Notes: a model not told the origin generated them from the sequence alone. Positions 1 through 8,511 are shown, counted from the stretch's first letter. The stretch: DNA of 64,000 nucleotides from Bacteroidaceae bacterium (GCA_017525235.1 JAFXTC010000040.1:1-64000); one strand, 5' to 3'. Translations and numbers: made by a program.

Positions 1-28
1 GCTTCTCAAAAAAGAACTCTTCTTCCAT
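1..28 (-). CDS. Possible 5' end of a gene running off the left edge
   Basis: An ATG on the minus strand at 28 opens a frame (MEEEFFFEK) that leaves the window. It lies about 100 bp downstream of the CapF-like gene, where a UDP-GlcNAc 2-epimerase often follows in such loci. Nine residues are too few to identify it. Confidence 0.3.
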
Positions 29-128
29 TGTTTAAATAAATTTGTGAGTTAGAAGTTGATAGGTGTTAGTTAGTGCCACCGCTTGGCGTTAGTTCTGCTC
101 AACATTCAACCAGCTAATAACAAATAAC

Positions 129-1469
129 TCACACCTTCTCAAAGAAGGTATCAGGACGCGAAGGGTCAAACACTTCGTTGCAATACATCACAGTCACCAA
201 ATCTTCTGTATCGCTCAGATTGATAATGTTGTGCGTATAGCCTGGGAGCATATGAACGGCCTGAATATGGTCGCCATCTACTTCCCATTCCAGCACCTTA
301 CCTTCTGGATCATTAAGGTTCCTTTGTTGGATAAGGCCATGTCCTTTCACTACGATGAACTGCTCGAACTTCGTGTTGTGCCAGTGCTGTCCCTTCGTGA
401 TGCCTGGCTTAGAGATGTTGATGCTTATCTGACCGGCATTGAGGGTATGAACCAGCTCTGTGAAGGAGCCACGTTCATCCACATTCATCTTCAGATCAAA
501 GGCTGTCTTCTCATACGGCAAATAACTCAGATAGGTGCTATAGAGCTTTTTGGCGAAACTGCCAGAAGGTATTTCAGGAATCATCAATGTTTTGGGCTGC
601 TCTGCAAAGCTCTTCAGGAGTTCTACTATCTCGCCCAGTTTCACCTTATGGGTAGTGGGAACATAGCAATAAGCCCCCAAGCCCCCTGAAGGGGAGTGTT
701 CAACTCCTTCCACAATCTCCCCTTTAGGGGGACAGGGGGCTGGTATTACCTCCAAACCATTGAAATCGCATCTGTGTTCCTCGCCTTTCAGACAAGCAAT
801 CATTTCATCTACAAGGTCGTCAATGTAAAGTAGTTCCAGCTCAACGTTTGGGTCATTCACTGTATATGGCAGGTCATTGGCAAATGCATTGCAGAATGTT
901 GCCACTGCACTGTTGTAGTTGGGGCGGCACCATTTGCCAAACAGGTTGGGGAATCGGTAGATTAGTACACGGGGTACTAATCCCGCAAATTTCGCTGATT
1001 CTTTTTGATTTCGCAGATCTGCGTTATCTGCACCATCTGCGTTATCTGCGTTACGGAGAAAGTCCCTTTCGTAGTCAAGGAACAAATCCTCTCCAGCTTT
1101 CTTCGAACGGCCATACTCTGAATTGCCAAAGCGGCCAGTTAATGAAGCCTGCTGGCTGCTTGATAACATAACTGGACATTTATTCCCGTACTTCTTCAGC
1201 GTATCAAGTAGGGTACTGGCAAAACCAAAGTTGCCCTGCATAAACTCCTCCTGATTCTGAGGGCGGTTCACACCTGCAAGGTTGAACACGAAGTCACATT
1301 CCTTGCACCAAGCATCCAACTCCTCAGGCGTAGAGTCCAAATCATATTCGAACACCGCCTCTACAGTCAGTCCAGGATGCGTCTTATCCTTGCCTGCCTG
1401 TATGTTCTTCAGTGCCCAACAGAGGTTTTTGCCTACAAACCCCTTGGCACCAGTAATTAGGATTTTCAT
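129..1469 (-). CDS. CapF/WbjC (FnlB)-like NAD-dependent reductase with C-terminal cupin, carrying two in-frame repeat insertions
   Basis: Predicted nucleotide-sugar reductase acting late in UDP-N-acetyl-L-fucosamine type precursor synthesis for surface polysaccharide (family knowledge). The start at 1469 is chosen because MKILITGAKGFVG begins the Rossmann fold; the frame is open 14 codons further upstream. Visible are the TGAKGFVG nucleotide-binding loop, YGRSK (SDR Tyr-Lys pair, about residues 119-123), and a C-terminal cupin domain from about residue 330 with several His residues. Two stretches do not look like family sequence: about residues 137-166, rich in NAD/NAD-like repeats, and about 243-266, Pro/Gly rich. 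Both coincide with repeat DNA (960-1062 and 673-740) and keep the frame, so the protein may still work. Confidence 0.85.
   Translation of the reverse strand: MKILITGAKGFVGKNLCWALKNIQAGKDKTHPGLTVEAVFEYDLDSTPEELDAWCKECDFVFNLAGVNRPQNQEEFMQGNFGFASTLLDTLKKYGNKCPVMLSSSQQASLTGRFGNSEYGRSKKAGEDLFLDYERDFLRNADNADGADNADLRNQKESAKFAGLVPRVLIYRFPNLFGKWCRPNYNSAVATFCNAFANDLPYTVNDPNVELELLYIDDLVDEMIACLKGEEHRCDFNGLEVIPAPCPPKGEIVEGVEHSPSGGLGAYCYVPTTHKVKLGEIVELLKSFAEQPKTLMIPEIPSGSFAKKLYSTYLSYLPYEKTAFDLKMNVDERGSFTELVHTLNAGQISINISKPGITKGQHWHNTKFEQFIVVKGHGLIQQRNLNDPEGKVLEWEVDGDHIQAVHMLPGYTHNIINLSDTEDLVTVMYCNEVFDPSRPDTFFEKV
673..740. repeat. 68-bp GC-rich inverted repeat inside the capF-like gene
   Basis: Two near-identical arms of about 25 bp (GCCCCC, CCCCCT.AAGGGGAG) face each other around a roughly 18 bp centre. 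The same pattern, cccccgaagggg, occurs outside genes at 39668. It is translated in frame as a Pro/Gly-rich linker in the capF-like protein. Confidence 0.75.
960..1062. repeat. Short-word repeat insertion (GCGTTATCTGC) with terminal hairpin inside capF-like gene
   Basis: GCGTTATCT/GCACCATCT words recur at 1020-1052. The left end (960-982) is a perfect 9-bp inverted repeat, GATTAGTAC around ACGGG. The block is in frame with the host gene. Confidence 0.65.
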
Positions 1470-1629
1470 TGAAAAATACGAAATCAGAGGAAGTTCTAAA
1501 AGAACCTCCAATTGTTATTATAAATATTGTATTGTTATTTCTTCTTGAATTAAGAGATGTAAGAGATAAAATAACAGAGAAGAAGGGGATTAATTTAATC
1601 CCGGGGGGATTATAAGAAGATGTCGGAGG

Positions 1630-1686
1630 GCTTAACGAAGGCTGAAGGCTGAAACGAGGGCTGAAGTATGAAGGCTTAAGGCTGAG
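1630..1686. repeat. Intergenic GGCTGA-word repeat
   Basis: Imperfect tandem words (aaggctgaaggctga, gagggctgaagt, aaggcttaaggctga) fill the gap between the four-helix gene and the capF-like gene. The same words occur at 4118-4170 and inside rluA at 25600-25690. Confidence 0.7.
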
Positions 1687-1689
1687 TTT

Positions 1690-2124
1690 TTACTTGCCCG
1701 CATTGAGTTCAGCATCTAGTTTTTTACAGCGTGCTACCAATATCTTTACCAACTCTTCACAGTCCTCGTAAATACTCTGGTACTGTCTCTCGTCTATATA
1801 ATTGTTTCGTTTTAGTAACTCTATCCAATAAAGGCTTTCTCTTGCCTCTTTCAGAGCAATATAACTCTTTGAACGGAAATCCTGTCTGCTTATGGCGTTA
1901 CATGCTTCTGCATTATTTGCTCCGATGCTCGTACCCGACCTCAATAGCTGGTTAGCTAAAGCCGCCACTGATTGAAGGTGAACGGGTACTCGTGATGTTC
2001 GATGTCTGAAGGAAGATGGCTGATGTTTATTAGCAGCCTGCTCCAACAGGAAATCATTGAGCTTGATGATTCTGTCGCCAAAGGCGAGGCATTTGTCCTG
2101 TATTGCGTCAGCTATTGAACTCAT
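1690..2124 (-). CDS. Four-helix bundle protein (S23/TIGR02436-like), with a repeat-derived internal segment
   Basis: Member of the small all-helical family often found in 23S rRNA intervening sequences and in accessory loci; function unknown, related in fold to Avd of diversity-generating retroelements (family knowledge). The core signature LLRSGTSIGAN is present, followed by a long amphipathic region ending in EELVKILVARCKKL. Residues about 30-52 (NKHQPSSFRHRTSR onward) interrupt the first helix; they are coded by DNA resembling the intergenic words, so this looks like an in-frame insertion. It lies 17 bp after the metallo-beta-lactamase gene, on the same strand. No reverse transcriptase is nearby, so an Avd role is unlikely. 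Confidence 0.8.
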   Translation of the reverse strand: MSSIADAIQDKCLAFGDRIIKLNDFLLEQAANKHQPSSFRHRTSRVPVHLQSVAALANQLLRSGTSIGANNAEACNAISRQDFRSKSYIALKEARESLYWIELLKRNNYIDERQYQSIYEDCEELVKILVARCKKLDAELNAGK

Positions 2125-2141
2125 TCAATCTTGAAGAATAA

Positions 2142-2996
2142 CTAAAAGGAACAGTGCATACTGGCAGATAAGTGTCCAGAATAGTTCGGATCGTCTGTTT
2201 CACCAAAAACCACCTTAATATTTCCATCGTTACGGGTTGTTAGGCACTTTCTATTCTCTCTCTTGCCTGTCGAACAATTATACACATCCCAACCTTTAGT
2301 TTTATTATCATATTTCTCAGTAACACTGGTTTCTCCTTCAGATGTGTCAGATATGATTGTCAAATAAGGCTTCACTAAATCCACAAATTCCTCATAATAA
2401 CCAGAGTCACGTCCATGATGTGGTGCAACAAGTACATAAGCGTTACTAACAGCTTTCTTGAAAGAATCCCTGTTCATTAAAATCTTGAAAGAATCTTCCT
2501 CGTTATCGCCACATACTACAATTTTTGCTTTTCCTAAAGTAAGAACAACAATCGCACTAAAATTGTTCTTGTTGTTTTTATTACATGCATTAGTTTGGAA
2601 CACTTCTGCTGTTAAACCATCAAATGGTGTAGTTGTTTTAGGATTATTCTGGGGTTCTACTTCACCATCGAATGACTCACAAAAATCACAGTAAGCTATG
2701 AAATCATCTTTTTCTCCAGCACGAGCGCTCTCAACAAGCTCTTCGCGGGAATAATCTTTCACGCGCCACAGCACTTTGGGGTATCCCCATTTGATATTCT
2801 GAATATCACTAAAGTGGTCATGGTGAGGATGGGTTATTACCATATAACCCACAGTCTTGAGTAATAATGAGCGTAATGGGCTAACATTAGCCTTTGAACC
2901 AAGGTCAATGACGATGTATTTGCCGTTAGGTGCTGCTATGTGGATTGCAAGGCCAAGCTCCACATCCCATACTTTCATTGTTGCTTGTCGTGCCAT
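2142..2996 (-). CDS. Metallo-beta-lactamase-fold protein (ComEC C-terminal-like)
   Basis: Predicted soluble zinc hydrolase. HPHHDHF at residues 56-62 is the metal-binding HxHxDH motif; VLVAPHHGRDSG near residue 190 supplies a further histidine pair, as in ComEC-type domains; VVCGDNEED is a probable metal-bridging Asp. The N-terminus, WDVELGLAIHI...YIVIDLG, resembles the DVGQGD...LIDTG start of that group. M7 is an alternative start. There is no signal peptide and no fused ComEC channel. It follows the membrane-protein gene with one base between them, so the two are probably translated together. The substrate (nucleic acid or nucleotide) is unknown. Confidence 0.8.
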   Translation of the reverse strand: MARQATMKVWDVELGLAIHIAAPNGKYIVIDLGSKANVSPLRSLLLKTVGYMVITHPHHDHFSDIQNIKWGYPKVLWRVKDYSREELVESARAGEKDDFIAYCDFCESFDGEVEPQNNPKTTTPFDGLTAEVFQTNACNKNNKNNFSAIVVLTLGKAKIVVCGDNEEDSFKILMNRDSFKKAVSNAYVLVAPHHGRDSGYYEEFVDLVKPYLTIISDTSEGETSVTEKYDNKTKGWDVYNCSTGKRENRKCLTTRNDGNIKVVFGETDDPNYSGHLSASMHCSF

Positions 2997-2997
2997 A

Positions 2998-3597
2998 TCA
3001 CTTATTGTTTTTCATTTTAAGATATTCATTCAACACTTCTCGGGCATAATAATAGCCACGCTCTCTAAAGCGATTCCATGCAAGTAAAAGTAGGCCAATA
3101 GATAATGGCCATGAATACCAAATGCAGCAATATTTGATTTCTGCAATAATAACTGCAATAATGATAGTGGTAAAAATGGCCCTTGACAAAGCATAGTGAC
3201 CATTGAAATCAGGCACACGGCAATCCTTATTTGCGTTAACCATTTGCATTGCATAGCCAAACATCTTACCGGTAGTAGCATCCTCATCACCTATATCTTT
3301 CTTTAACGCTTCAACAGCCTGCTTTGCAAAGAAAAACTTCACCTTATTTATGCCAGTCCATTTCTCCCCTGGGACTAATGTAAGGAGTTTGTCTGATGGT
3401 TTTCCACAGATGGTTCTATATAGCAGAGGTTCAATGAGGCTGCTAAATGCATCTAAGAAATATCCAACAATATAGCCCGCAGGTATAACAACCCACTCAC
3501 TAATTTCAAAATTAGGGAGAAAGAACTTCCAGATAGCAAAAAAAACAACAATGCCGACTGTCAGATGAGATAATAGATCGTAATATTTAAAACTCAT
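2998..3597 (-). CDS. Membrane protein paired with the metallo-beta-lactamase
   Basis: Unrecognised. It has hydrophobic stretches at about residues 10-28 and 35-52, and a long hydrophobic region near residues 140-170, so probably three to four membrane spans. A charged middle domain (about residues 60-125, containing LVPGEKWTG) should be cytoplasmic. It is the first gene of the pair with the hydrolase at 2142-2996, and a leader element lies about 270 bp upstream (3866-4046). A membrane partner plus a cytoplasmic hydrolase would suit a membrane-linked defence or stress role, but this is inference. Confidence 0.7.
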   Translation of the reverse strand: MSFKYYDLLSHLTVGIVVFFAIWKFFLPNFEISEWVVIPAGYIVGYFLDAFSSLIEPLLYRTICGKPSDKLLTLVPGEKWTGINKVKFFFAKQAVEALKKDIGDEDATTGKMFGYAMQMVNANKDCRVPDFNGHYALSRAIFTTIIIAVIIAEIKYCCIWYSWPLSIGLLLLAWNRFRERGYYYAREVLNEYLKMKNNK

Positions 3598-3865
3598 TTT
3601 ATTGTTTTTGCTTTTTGAGAGTTTTAATATTCGTTAGAATATGTTATGATATTGTCAGGAAGATGGTGGAAGCTCGCTTACAACCAGGTTCATGACGATA
3701 ACAGAGCAAAAGCACAAAGTGCTAAAACTTTCAAAAAGGGTTTTTGGTGTTTTTGTTTAATATCTGTGAGATCTGTGTGATCTGTGTGACTCAAATTAAA
3801 GTTGAGATCGCGGAGCGAGTCCGCGATGAGGAACGATTGAAGGAGTGGCTGAAGTGTTGGGAGGA
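3598..3865. other. Non-coding stretch before the leader element
   Basis: No supported gene. It includes the word repeat tctgtgagatctgtgtgatctgtgtgactc at about 3765-3794, of the same family as 24026-24093 and 35835-35900. Confidence 0.5.
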
Positions 3866-4046
3866 TATACCTCTGGGGCTTTGGGTTTGCGGTAAGATTC
3901 TAAGAATCAGACGTTTAAGCCCAATCAGTGGTTTTTTTCCGTAAGATGAATTATCGAATAAGGATAGTTCTGTTTGCAAAGATACGAAGTTTTTTTATAC
4001 TACAAGCAAAAAAAGTGTTTTTTTTCATCAGATTTAATTTTCCCGC
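3866..4046 (-). promoter_or_regulatory. Promoter/leader element, copy A
   Basis: Read on the minus strand: a -33-like TTTG (4007-4010), spacer of 22, then TATCTTTG (3977-3984), a Bacteroidetes-type promoter. Downstream a predicted hairpin spans 3876-3922, pairing GGGCTT with AAGCCC and enclosing GATTC-TTA-GAATC. A second copy with the same order lies at 24720-24900. It would drive the membrane/metallo-beta-lactamase pair. Confidence 0.65.
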
Positions 4047-4065
4047 CTTTTATTCTTACGTCTCT

Positions 4066-4226
4066 TATTCAACGATAACGATAACGTTAACGATAACCAA
4101 ACTACAGGTCCTTGCGGACTTAACGAAGGCTGAAGGCCGAGGGCTGAAGGCTGAGTAATGAAAGACGGCTGAAGTTTGAAGGCTGAGAATCTTGATGTCA
4201 GATGTAAGAGGTAAGAGGTAAGAGTC
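4066..4226. repeat. Intergenic short-word repeat cluster
   Basis: Contains AACGATA words (4069-4098), GGCTGAA/GGCTGAG words (4118-4185) and GTAAGAG words (4202-4225). No gene is visible in the stretch. Confidence 0.65.
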
Positions 4227-4258
4227 AAACAACGCAACCATTTCTCTCTACCCCATTA

Positions 4259-4621
4259 TTATTTCCTTTCTATTTCTTCATTAATTCTCTTACAACGAGT
4301 GACAAGGATCTTAACTAATTCCTCGCAGTCAGCATAGATGCTTTGGTATTGTTTGTCGTCAATATAGTTGTTGCGATGAAGAAGTTCTACTATCATATCC
4401 ATATTGCGCATTTCATCACAAGAGACTTTACTCATCACGAACTCCCGCAGGATAAAATTGATTGCAGCATCGTTGATAGCATCACTATATCCAAAAGGCT
4501 TCAGCCATGCCTTCATCTCCTCTATCGTATGAACATCACCCTTCAGGATCTCCTCCTTCAATGGCTCCGTCACGTCCTTGATATTCGTGATTGGCGACAT
4601 ATTAAGTAATATTACTAACAA
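4259..4621 (-). CDS. Chimeric four-helix bundle protein (C-terminal half only)
   Basis: The last 45 residues (NNYIDDKQYQSIYADCEE onward) closely match the end of the protein at 1690-2124. The first ~70 residues (starting MSPITNIKDVTEPLKEE at M8) are unrelated to the family and lack the SGTSIGAN core. It therefore looks like a recombinant between two genes or a 5'-replaced remnant. It is last in the tight minus-strand run from 8938, 20 bp after the 160-residue gene. Probably not a working four-helix protein. Confidence 0.55.
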   Translation of the reverse strand: MLVILLNMSPITNIKDVTEPLKEEILKGDVHTIEEMKAWLKPFGYSDAINDAAINFILREFVMSKVSCDEMRNMDMIVELLHRNNYIDDKQYQSIYADCEELVKILVTRCKRINEEIERK

Positions 4622-4641
4622 TAATAGTATCTCTTATATTT

Positions 4642-5124
4642 TTACAAACAGTAGTCTAGGGAACAAAAAATCTTATCATTATTGTCAAAAATAATTTCAT
4701 CATCAGCTTCTAGCAGTTGAACCCCAATCTGCTGTGGATTTTTGGGTCCACAGATTAAAACATAAACAGATGTACCACTAAGAGCACTATCATAAGAATA
4801 AAACCCCTTACGTGCCATAGCAACAAATGAGGCAAGATATGAATCTCGCATACTTTGAAAATCGATCTCTTCATTACCGTTACTTCTTAAATAACTAACT
4901 GCCGTAGCTATCCGTTGGTTAACATATGATTCATTAATTGCTATTTCAATATCTTCAATGTCATTAAGCATTGAAACCTTCGCTTGTTCCATTCTTAGTC
5001 GCTGAATGTCATTAACGAAGTAAGGTAAGAGACCTCTGTTGGAGGCTGCATGAATAAACCGGTTGCCTTTTCGGAAGAACCAATCTATATCTCTTGTTCG
5101 TTGATATGATTCTGGAAATCGCAT
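4642..5124 (-). CDS. Unknown 160-residue protein coupled to the deaminase-like gene
   Basis: Not recognised. It is mostly helical in the first 110 residues (charged, no signal peptide or membrane span) with a beta-rich end (GTSVYVLICGP...IGVQLLEADDEIIF). Its ATG overlaps the stop of the deaminase-like gene (TAATG), so it is translationally coupled. Such coupling would fit an immunity/antidote or a regulatory partner of the deaminase, but nothing in its own sequence proves it. Confidence 0.7.
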   Translation of the reverse strand: MRFPESYQRTRDIDWFFRKGNRFIHAASNRGLLPYFVNDIQRLRMEQAKVSMLNDIEDIEIAINESYVNQRIATAVSYLRSNGNEEIDFQSMRDSYLASFVAMARKGFYSYDSALSGTSVYVLICGPKNPQQIGVQLLEADDEIIFDNNDKIFCSLDYCL

Positions 5125-5621
5125 TACAAATTAGGAAAAGTATCTTTGCAATTCTGGCAAGTTGGTACTATTTCCATTGTCCTTGGTCGCAGCGCTAATG
5201 AAAAATACACATCTGCCAATGCCATATTCTTGTGCTTGTCCTTACGATAAGAGTTCATTGTCTGATTGGCAGCATGAGGCTCCGCACAATGACCTATTAT
5301 TGTCCCACATCTTGAATCTCCTATCTTTTTATAAGGATTGAGATTGTTCAAACGATTTGCAAGAATTGCATTATACGATTTTTCATATGCTGCGCGGGAA
5401 TAATTTGAACATGTGTACTTGCCGTTAGTGTCATAACTCGTTATAGCAACAGCAGGATAATCCCAAATTACATTTTTCCTATACGTAGTTTTGCTACTAT
5501 GTGTTTTTTTACACTCGGGAATATACTCTACCCGAGTAACAAGCACTTTGTCATTCACCAACCTACGGCAATAGTTCTCATTGTACCTATTCTTCTTATC
5601 AATAATTGTTCTGTTTGGCAT
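5124..5621 (-). CDS. Deaminase-fold protein with CAE...CxxC zinc motif (YwqJ-like)
   Basis: GHCAEPHAAN (residues 110-119) and CQNCKD (155-160) match the zinc ligands and proton-shuttle Glu of the cytidine-deaminase-like superfamily, in the spacing seen in YwqJ-type deaminases, which are usually toxin domains. Here the protein is short, with no signal peptide and no secretion or repeat domains in front, so it probably acts inside its own cell. It starts 33 bp after the restored end of the P-loop gene and overlaps the next gene by one base. The substrate (nucleic acid, free nucleotide or other) cannot be told from sequence. Confidence 0.7.
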   Translation of the reverse strand: MPNRTIIDKKNRYNENYCRRLVNDKVLVTRVEYIPECKKTHSSKTTYRKNVIWDYPAVAITSYDTNGKYTCSNYSRAAYEKSYNAILANRLNNLNPYKKIGDSRCGTIIGHCAEPHAANQTMNSYRKDKHKNMALADVYFSLALRPRTMEIVPTCQNCKDTFPNL

Positions 5622-5654
5622 CTCATCTAGCTAACTATCGTCTTGATTAAGAAA

Positions 5655-6079
5655 TCAGAAATCACCACTAATTCGTTCCTCTATCATATCTACAACGCGA
5701 GTAGCATATTTCTTGTTCAGTACCTCTTGCATTGCTTCATCATCAGATTTGCATTCTGGGCAAATATAACCTGGTAGCCATTATTTGCCAACCCATATAC
5801 AGCATCGGTCGTATCTCCGTAAGACCGACAGGCGCACACAATGACATCACAACCCAATTCCACGAACTTCTCCAAAGAGTCAAATATACGAGAACCAGGA
5901 TCGCCTTGACTCTCCAAACCTACCAGAACATCCCCAATCTTAATGGTTGCCATAATATCACCATAGTCAATATAGACATTTGCAGGATATTTGGCAGCAA
6001 GAATATTGAACACCTCTCGGATAGAAGATGTTTTCCCTTGCTCTTTAGAGCCTCTATTTGCTATTACAAGTTTCTGCAT
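5655..6079 (-). pseudogene. Small P-loop NTPase, frameshifted near its C-terminus
   Basis: GSKEQGKTSS (about residues 10-19) fits Walker A, and a hydrophobic strand ending CDVIVCACRS may be Walker B. The first frame stops at 5717 (120 residues). In another frame the sequence continues SDDEAMQEVLNKKYATRVV to a stop at 5655. Adding one A in the gcaaatctg stretch near 5750 joins the two into a 141-residue protein. This is either a real one-base loss or a sequencing error. It sits between the PIN-domain gene and the deaminase-like gene in the same run. Confidence 0.65.
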
Positions 6080-6162
6080 ATCGATACAGCTATATTATTG
6101 CAATCTTCATCAATGTTCCGAGCATCAAATATCGCCTCGTATTGTGGATTAAGTTGAATCAT
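6064..6162 (-). CDS. Possible 32-residue ORF between PIN and P-loop genes
   Basis: ATG at 6162, starting MIQLNPQYEAIFDARN, ends overlapping the start of the P-loop gene by 16 bases. The frame is open and fits the gap after the PIN gene (4 bp). It may be a real micro-protein or merely a coupling leader. Confidence 0.35.
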   Translation of the reverse strand: MIQLNPQYEAIFDARNIDEDCNNIAVSICRNL

Positions 6163-6166
6163 ATAG

Positions 6167-8161
6167 TTATTGCTTGTCTAAAAGAGCATCACTGAATCGA
6201 CGCTCTATTTCTTCCTCAACAATATGTTTTTTCTCCTTTTTCGCGCTCTGCCAATTAGGATATATATCGACAATACTCTGCAACAAGACACTTAAGAATG
6301 CCCCTATTACACCCCAATACCAGTTTTTATCGGAGAACAGTCCAAGAAAAAGACATAAACCACAAACCGCCAAAGATACCAGCAAAAACCACCAATGAGA
6401 CATGGCCTTGCTAAAAACATAATGTTTGTATTCTGACTCTACAGCATTAGCTATATTGTTTTTTAAGGCTCGTGAAGCATTGTCTGCCCGCTGTTTATGT
6501 CGATCACGTTCTATATTAGCAGTATCTCGCTCTTCTTTAGCTGTGATAAGGTCTAACTTTGTGTCATTTACATAACGATCTATCAATCTCACGGTTTCCA
6601 AGCGGACTTCTTCGTCTGGGACTCCGGCAAAGCGAAGCCGATGGTAAGTATTCAAAACATCTTCGGCATATTGTGGTGGTATGCGCGATACGTTAGAATC
6701 TAAATCATGCACATGAGACATATCTTCAGGCACGAAACAGTCCGTCCTTGGGCTAAGACCATTCCTGATCATATCAGCATAGAGTTCCGTGAAATCAACA
6801 GCATCCAAATCATATGCTTTCTCCTCAATAGACAGGACATTAATCAACGTTTCCAATTTAATGGAAAGAGGAAGGTTGTCCTCTGATGGCTTCTGATTGG
6901 AATATTCGTTAATGGCACTGTCGCGTGTCAGGATGAAAGCCTTTTCCTTTCTATCACGCTTCATGTATATAACACCACCAATGAGACCAACGTCATGAAT
7001 CAGAGGATTAGTTCGCTTCTCTCTATTGTGCAGAGAAAAGTAGATGTCCGCCAACTGCTGTTGCTCAGACTCGTTCTGCTGAGAAATCTCTATCGCATTA
7101 TCTATGTCTTTGTCATCGTCAACACACTGTATTTCGCATTCGCCAAATCCTGTCGGAACATTGGTCATCTGGGAGAAAAACCTATCGTAATCTTCCAACT
7201 CACGACAACCGACTTGGACAGCCGCAGCTATAAAATCGTCAGAAGCCTTCCTCATGAGTTCATAGTCGTACTTGTCTGCCAATCGCAGGACTTCATCTCG
7301 CTTCGTGGCGACTTTATGCTCATATTCCAAACGTGTGATATAGAATATGATGGGACTAATATTGAGACTAGTAAAGATATTCTCCAAAGCGTCAAGATTA
7401 TCAATCTTTGCCTCTGATTCCAATTGGAGATCTATCAATATATTAGTGTCAAGCACACAATAACTATCCCGGAATATATCCATTGTTATCGCATCCCTTC
7501 CAGCATCTTCTGCAATCAAGCGTGCTGAAAAACAACTGACACCAAATTCCCAGAGGAATGTATCTACAACAGGATCTCGGCTGAAAAGGAAATCAAGGAA
7601 TTTACCTGGTAACAGCTTATGATCGCCTCTGTCTACATCTGCTTGCTTCGAAGTCCACCTACTAATGGTAGCGATAATACTATCCTTGGACTGCTTGACA
7701 GAAGAGGACTTATATTGCGTCGTAAGGTCTGAAATCCATTGACCAGAATAATTACGGAAGAATATGACTGTTGCTGATTTCAACCAATTGGTTATCTGAG
7801 TCGTGGATGAATACAGGTTGGTGAAATAACGACTAACCAAATCGTTAAGCCGGTTTTCTGACTCCTGTAATGCTTTGTCTATTTTTGATCGCTTATTGGT
7901 AGAAAGATAGTATCTACCCTTCGTATGCTGAATTTCATGCTGCTCAATCAAATACGATAGGTCTGACTCTATCGTAGCGTCTGGGAAATCTTTCTTTTTC
8001 AAGAACCGCTTGAAGTCAGAAGCGATTTGGGCATAATTGACCTGCTCACCAAGACGGTATATTATCTTGATGAGCACCTGACAACGGGCTGTACGGGTCA
8101 GCCTTTTGGACTGATCGTCAAGTTGCAATCTTAATGAAAACAGATCGTCAATTATTTCCAT
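6167..8161 (-). CDS. Large PIN-domain ribonuclease-like protein with coiled coil and two C-terminal membrane spans
   Basis: Residues 1-85 look like a winged-helix region (with YAQIASDFKRFL). A PIN domain starts at YCVLDTNILIDL (Asp238), with further acidic positions in TRLEYEHK (about 277-284), the HDVG stretch and FILTRDSAINEY; these are the expected metal-binding acids of PIN RNases. A charged helical segment (TAKEERDTANIERDRHKQR) precedes two hydrophobic spans, about residues 590-612 and 618-640, and a basic tail. The protein should be anchored at the inner membrane with the nuclease in the cytoplasm. It is the largest gene of the 4.3-8.9 kb run; a defence or abortive-infection effector role is inference. 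Confidence 0.75.
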   Translation of the reverse strand: MEIIDDLFSLRLQLDDQSKRLTRTARCQVLIKIIYRLGEQVNYAQIASDFKRFLKKKDFPDATIESDLSYLIEQHEIQHTKGRYYLSTNKRSKIDKALQESENRLNDLVSRYFTNLYSSTTQITNWLKSATVIFFRNYSGQWISDLTTQYKSSSVKQSKDSIIATISRWTSKQADVDRGDHKLLPGKFLDFLFSRDPVVDTFLWEFGVSCFSARLIAEDAGRDAITMDIFRDSYCVLDTNILIDLQLESEAKIDNLDALENIFTSLNISPIIFYITRLEYEHKVATKRDEVLRLADKYDYELMRKASDDFIAAAVQVGCRELEDYDRFFSQMTNVPTGFGECEIQCVDDDKDIDNAIEISQQNESEQQQLADIYFSLHNREKRTNPLIHDVGLIGGVIYMKRDRKEKAFILTRDSAINEYSNQKPSEDNLPLSIKLETLINVLSIEEKAYDLDAVDFTELYADMIRNGLSPRTDCFVPEDMSHVHDLDSNVSRIPPQYAEDVLNTYHRLRFAGVPDEEVRLETVRLIDRYVNDTKLDLITAKEERDTANIERDRHKQRADNASRALKNNIANAVESEYKHYVFSKAMSHWWFLLVSLAVCGLCLFLGLFSDKNWYWGVIGAFLSVLLQSIVDIYPNWQSAKKEKKHIVEEEIERRFSDALLDKQ

Positions 8162-8175
8162 AAACAGAAAATTCC

Positions 8176-8511
8176 CTAAAATAATGTCACTTTATATGAT
8201 CCATAGGTTCCAGAACCCTTAATTATTAAACAACCCTGTTGACTGTCAAATTCAAAGGACTGGAATAATGGGCGAAAGTCCTCGTAATATTCATTGGGCG
8301 CATGTGCTAGTTCCCTTACGAAGACCCGATTAGAATCGTTATCGTTAAAGTCAAACAAGACTCTTGCATCTGGAAATGTAAGGGTCTGTATTCCTTTACC
8401 CTCGTATTTCACATTCAACAAGACCTCATGAGTATATTTATGCTCACCTCTGCTAAGCAGGAACTTTTCCAGTTCCAACTGATATTTCGAAAAAGAATTC
8501 ATATCATTCAT
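8176..8511 (-). CDS. Unknown 111-residue protein
   Basis: Not recognised. The start at 8511 (MNDMNSFSKYQLELE) is preferred because it begins 13 bp after the preceding gene; the frame is open further upstream into that gene. A short N-terminal helix is followed by beta-rich sequence ending GSGTYGSYKVTLF. It stops 14 bp before the PIN gene, so it probably belongs with it. Confidence 0.65.
   Translation of the reverse strand: MNDMNSFSKYQLELEKFLLSRGEHKYTHEVLLNVKYEGKGIQTLTFPDARVLFDFNDNDSNRVFVRELAHAPNEYYEDFRPLFQSFEFDSQQGCLIIKGSGTYGSYKVTLF

Noticed and set aside
1690-2124. Avd of a diversity-generating retroelement
   Set aside because: No reverse transcriptase, template or variable repeat pair in the window.
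3744-3944. 66-residue plus-strand ORF
   Set aside because: Made largely of word repeats and the reverse of leader copy A.
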